Assembly: GCA_019637795.1 (NCBI GenBank)
Contig: JAHBUY010000009.1
Coordinates: forward strand, 124,001-188,000
DNA from: a bacterium
Lineage (GTDB): Bacteria > Desulfobacterota > Binatia > HRBIN30 > CADEER01
Reading direction: 5' to 3'
Length of the DNA: 64,000 bases
The notes beneath the pieces are model-generated. The model had not been told where the DNA came from and did no database searches. It was given only the letters and a program-made list of their open reading frames with translations. Positions 61,163 through 64,000 of the stretch are shown here, in pieces. Positions within the stretch are counted from its first letter, which is position 1. The number at the start of each line of letters is the position of its first letter. Position numbers and translations under genes: made by a program.

Positions 61163-62791
61163 ATGCCCACCCACGAGGTCCTCAACCAACCGCCGCCGCT
61201 GCGCGACTACAATCTCTTCACCAGCGATCGGGCGCTGGGCGAGGCGATGCGTCGGGAGGGCGCGGGCTGGGCCGTCGCGCGGGCCAGCGCGCTCGGCGCC
61301 ACCTGCGGCCGCGCCGAGGTGATCGAGTGGGGCGTGCAGGCCAACGCCTCTCCGCCGGTCCTCCGCACCCACGATCGCTTCGGGCATCGCATCGACGTGG
61401 TCGAGTACCATCCCGCCTACCACGAGCTGATGCGCCTGTCGGTCGGCCACGGTATGCACGCGCTGCCTTGGCGCGAGCCGCGGCCGGGCGCGCACGTGGC
61501 ACGGGCGGCGATGTTCTACCTCACCTCGCAGGTCGAGGCGGCGCACGGCTGCCCGATCTCGATGACCTATTCGGCAGTGCCGGCGCTGCGGGTGGAGCCG
61601 AAGGTGGCGGCGGAATGGGAGCCGCGTCTCACCTCGACCCACTACGACCCGCGCTTCCAGCCCGCCGACGGCAAACAGGGCGCGCTCTGCGGCATGGCGA
61701 TGACCGAGAAGCAGGGCGGCTCGGACGTGCGCGCCAACACCACCCGCGCCGAGAAGGGCGACGGCGGCTGGCTGATCACCGGCCACAAGTGGTTCTGCTC
61801 GGCGCCGATGTGCGACGCCTTCCTGGTGCTGGCGCAGACGGCGAAGGGCCTGACCTGCTTCCTGCTGCCGCGCTGGCTGCCCGACGGAACCCTCAACCGC
61901 TTCCACGTCCAGCGACTCAAGGACAAGATCGGCAACCGCGCCAACGCCTCGAGCGAGGTCGAATTCGATCGCGCCTGGGCGCGCCGGGTCGGCCCCGAGG
62001 GCCGCGGCGTGCCGACCATCATCGAGATGGTCAACCACACCCGGCTCGACTGCACCATCGGCGCCGCCTCCGGCATGCGCCAGGCGGTGGCGCAGGCGAC
62101 GCACCACGCGCAGCACCGCAGCGCCTTCGGCAAGCGCCTGATCGAGCAGCCGCTGATGCAGAACGTGCTCGCCGACCTCTGCGTCGAGTCCGAGGCCGCC
62201 ACCGCGGCGATGATGCGCCTGGCGCGCGCCTACGACGCGCGCGCCAGCGCCGACGACGGCGAGGGCCTGTTCGCCCGCCTGGCGACCGCGGTGGTGAAGT
62301 ACTGGGTGTGCAAGCGCTGGCCGGCGCACGCCGCCGAGGCGCTCGAGTGCCTTGGCGGCGGCGGCTACGTCGAGGAGGGACCGCTGGCGCGCGTCTTCCG
62401 CGAGTCGCCGCTCAACGGCATCTGGGAGGGCAGCGGCAACGTCATCTGCCTCGACGTGCTGCGCGCCATGACCGCCGGGCCGGAGGTGGTCGAGGCGTTC
62501 TTCACCGAGCTCGATCGCGCCCACGGCGCCGACCCGCGCCTCGACCAGTTCGTCCTCGCGCTGCGCGACGATCTGCGCGACCCGGAGGCGCTGGAGGCGC
62601 GGGCCCGCGACCTGGTCGAGCGCATGGCGCTGGCGCTGCAGGGCTCGCTGCTGGTGCGCGACGGCGATCCCGCCGTCGCCGAGGCGTTCTGCGCCTCGCG
62701 CCTCGGCCACCAGCACCGCCTCGCCTTCGGCACCCTGCCGCCGGGATTCCACTTCACCCGCATCATCGAGCGCGCCCGTCCGACGGCGTGA
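61163..62791 (+). CDS. AidB-like acyl-CoA dehydrogenase
   Basis: The 542-residue flavoprotein is longer than canonical acyl-CoA dehydrogenases (about 380) and resembles AidB/isovaleryl-CoA dehydrogenase-like proteins. Its N-terminal LRDYNLFTSDRALGEAMRRE and helical domain precede CGMAMTEKQGGSDVRANTTR. RAFGKRLIEQPL-like sequence follows, and ALECLGGGGYVEEGPLARVF leads to a C-terminal domain of 100 residues with QHRLAFGTLPPGFHFTRIIE. AidB members bind DNA or protect from alkylation, and many have acyl-CoA oxidation activity. The region before it holds the divergent promoter with the flavoprotein gene. Confidence 0.85.
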   Translation: MPTHEVLNQPPPLRDYNLFTSDRALGEAMRREGAGWAVARASALGATCGRAEVIEWGVQANASPPVLRTHDRFGHRIDVVEYHPAYHELMRLSVGHGMHALPWREPRPGAHVARAAMFYLTSQVEAAHGCPISMTYSAVPALRVEPKVAAEWEPRLTSTHYDPRFQPADGKQGALCGMAMTEKQGGSDVRANTTRAEKGDGGWLITGHKWFCSAPMCDAFLVLAQTAKGLTCFLLPRWLPDGTLNRFHVQRLKDKIGNRANASSEVEFDRAWARRVGPEGRGVPTIIEMVNHTRLDCTIGAASGMRQAVAQATHHAQHRSAFGKRLIEQPLMQNVLADLCVESEAATAAMMRLARAYDARASADDGEGLFARLATAVVKYWVCKRWPAHAAEALECLGGGGYVEEGPLARVFRESPLNGIWEGSGNVICLDVLRAMTAGPEVVEAFFTELDRAHGADPRLDQFVLALRDDLRDPEALEARARDLVERMALALQGSLLVRDGDPAVAEAFCASRLGHQHRLAFGTLPPGFHFTRIIERARPTA

Positions 62792-62833
62792 CGGCATCGG
62801 GCGGCGGCGCGGAAGCGCGGCCCAGCCAGCGTC

Positions 62834-63664
62834 TCACGATGGCGTGGACTTCGCGGGCTGGTCGTTGCGCAGCAGGCCGGCGGTGAACTGGCTCATGAAT
62901 TCGATCGCCTGTCGGCGCGAGAGCTGGACGATGCCGGCCGCGCCCTGGCGGTTCATCTCGCCGGGGATGATCAGCGGCTCGACCCCCAGGGTCGCCAACG
63001 CCTCGCGGACGACGTCGGCCGGTTCCATCACCGGCAGGGTGGTGCCCTCGGCGGGTTGCGACGATTCCCAACCGGGCGTGCGGGTCGACCCCGGCTGCAC
63101 GACCAGCACGTCGACGCCGTGCGGCCGCAGCTCGATCCACAGGGCGTCGCCGAACACCAGGGCGAACGCCTTCGAGGCGGCGTACATCGCGAGCTGCGCC
63201 GAGCCGACGTTGCCCGACATCGACGACATGAGCACGACGCCGCCGCGGCCGCGGCCGACCATCGCCGGCGCCAGCGCGTGGACGAGCTGCGCCGGGGCGC
63301 GGCAGTTCACGGCGAGCATCGCGTCGATGTGCGCCGGCGTGATGGCGAGGAAGGGCGCGACGGTGCCGAGCGCCGCGTTGTAGACGAGGAGCCCGATCTC
63401 GCGCCCGGCGATGCCGGCGCGCACGCGCTCCACGACGTCGTCCCGTCCGAGGTCGACGACCAGCTCGTGCACCGCGACGCCGTGCGCCGCCCGCACCGCC
63501 GCCGCGGTGGCGGCGAGCGGCACCGGGTCGCGATCCAGCAGCACGAGATCGAGCCCGTGCGCCGCGAGCTGCCGGGCGTAGGCGGCGCCCAGCCCGACGG
63601 CAGCGCCGGCGATCAGCGCGCAGGGTCCGTAGCGAGTGCGGAACTCTTCCGGCGACAGCGACAT
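62834..63664 (-). CDS. short-chain dehydrogenase/reductase
   Basis: The 276-residue enzyme has a Gly-rich NAD(P) motif CALIAGAAVGLGAAYARQLA (a GxxxGLG variant lacking the first T), then LVYNAALGTVAPF (NNAG-like variant, NAAL), and catalytic Ser in LMSSMSGNVGSAQLA with YAASK. The C-terminal segment VLVVQPGSTRTPGWESSQP is a close match to ketoreductase-type SDRs acting on fatty or steroid-like ketones. It ends 42 bases from the AidB-like gene (convergent). Substrate unknown. Confidence 0.82.
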   Translation of the reverse strand: MSLSPEEFRTRYGPCALIAGAAVGLGAAYARQLAAHGLDLVLLDRDPVPLAATAAAVRAAHGVAVHELVVDLGRDDVVERVRAGIAGREIGLLVYNAALGTVAPFLAITPAHIDAMLAVNCRAPAQLVHALAPAMVGRGRGGVVLMSSMSGNVGSAQLAMYAASKAFALVFGDALWIELRPHGVDVLVVQPGSTRTPGWESSQPAEGTTLPVMEPADVVREALATLGVEPLIIPGEMNRQGAAGIVQLSRRQAIEFMSQFTAGLLRNDQPAKSTPS

Positions 63665-63750
63665 GGGCGCGGTCTTCGCACGCCGACCGGCGCCGATTCA
63701 ATCCGCGGCCGGGTCGATGCGCGGATGGGTCGACCGCCGCCCGGCGCGAC

Positions 63751-64000
63751 TCACTGACAGGCCGTGCCCAGGCTCACCCATGCGCCGTCGTCGCAGCGCT
63801 GCGTGACGCCGGCGCGGCAGATCGACGAGCCGCTCGCCACCGTCGCGTCGCCGACGGCGCAGGTGGCGCGGCCGGGCATGGCGGCGCTGTCGACCGCCGG
63901 CGGAACCGGGGCCGGCGGCGGACGATCGGCGAGCAGCGTCACCCGGGTGGCGCGGCCGTCGCCGTCGATCGTCGCCTCCACCCACTTGCCCGCGTACGGG
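63751..64000 (-). CDS. C-terminal fragment of a secreted protein of unknown type
   Basis: The open frame enters from the right edge and ends at TGA 63753-63751, leaving 82 residues. It contains AGKWVEATIDGDGRATRVTL, a Pro/Ala linker and a Cys-containing end, RATCAVGDATVASGSSIC with RCDDGAWVSLGTACQ (two Cys pairs). This type of end occurs in outer-surface or secreted proteins. No start is in the window, so length, signal and family are unknown. Confidence 0.45.
   Translation of the reverse strand, partial: PYAGKWVEATIDGDGRATRVTLLADRPPPAPVPPAVDSAAMPGRATCAVGDATVASGSSICRAGVTQRCDDGAWVSLGTACQ

Noticed and set aside
59644..62886. A 1080-codon frame opposite and across the flavoprotein and AidB-like genes
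   Set aside because: It crosses several genes on both strands and has no recognisable product; it is an antisense or shifted-frame artefact.

Overview
This is a very GC-rich bacterial chromosome segment with dense coding, GTG and TTG starts, and many 4-base ATGA/GTGA gene overlaps. No rRNA, tRNA, CRISPR array, complete insertion sequence or prophage is visible. A lipoprotein- and porin-rich envelope, PqiB/MCE proteins, an exosortase, and secreted proteins with paired EF-hand (dockerin-like) repeats or Cys-containing 'TCY' repeats suggest an uncultured Gram-negative lineage of the deltaproteobacterial/Desulfobacterota type. Candidatus Binatia is my best guess. That placement is inference from style and family content, not from a marker gene.

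Layout. 1-2.5 kb: end of a secreted repeat protein, a dockerin-like secreted protein, and a decayed nucleotidyltransferase gene pair. 2.3-10.3 kb: lipid and carbon metabolism (nitronate monooxygenase, thiolase, FGGY kinase, PLP lyase, HisN-like phosphatase, SnoaL-like protein) plus a GSU2403-type nucleotidyltransferase behind a perfect inverted repeat. 10.3-16.9 kb (minus strand): a six-gene unit pqiA-pqiA-pqiB-pqiC-K+ channel-MscS. 17.2-28.3 kb: a large winged-helix/ATPase/TPR regulator, then FadL-like and other outer-membrane proteins whose promoters carry matching 11-bp triple direct repeats. These are followed by an internally deleted sulfatase, DUF1254, DUF2092 and Gly-rich proteins, and small Cys-rich and HdeA-like periplasmic proteins. 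28.3-35.3 kb: seven genes, all translationally coupled from the second onward: CDP-alcohol phosphatidyltransferase, HpnL-like membrane protein, sulfotransferase, TolC, ABC ATPase, MlaC-like lipid carrier and ABC-2 permease. This looks like a route for making and exporting a modified lipid.

35.3-48.3 kb: a second porin-like protein, BON and other lipoproteins, acyl-CoA dehydrogenase, a 168-bp MITE-like element that supplies the stop codon of a histone-H1-like gene, MutS2, a fatty-acid desaturase, a small monooxygenase, an exosortase with its partner membrane protein, a cyclase, a DUF1573 lipoprotein and a PfkB kinase. 48.3-55.1 kb: a TetR-controlled RND efflux operon with a perfect operator palindrome. 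55.3-64 kb: a Cys-rich secreted protein with a C-terminal sorting-like tail, a sulfatase-fold hydrolase coupled to a VanX-like dipeptidase, a dicarboxylate symporter, a lipoamide-dehydrogenase-like protein, an AidB-like acyl-CoA dehydrogenase, an SDR and a cut-off gene.

Three palindromic repeat families occupy intergenic DNA. One of them, four copies at about 7.4, 35.3, 39.05 and 50.1 kb, always sits at a gene start and seems to donate start codons or ribosome-binding sequence.
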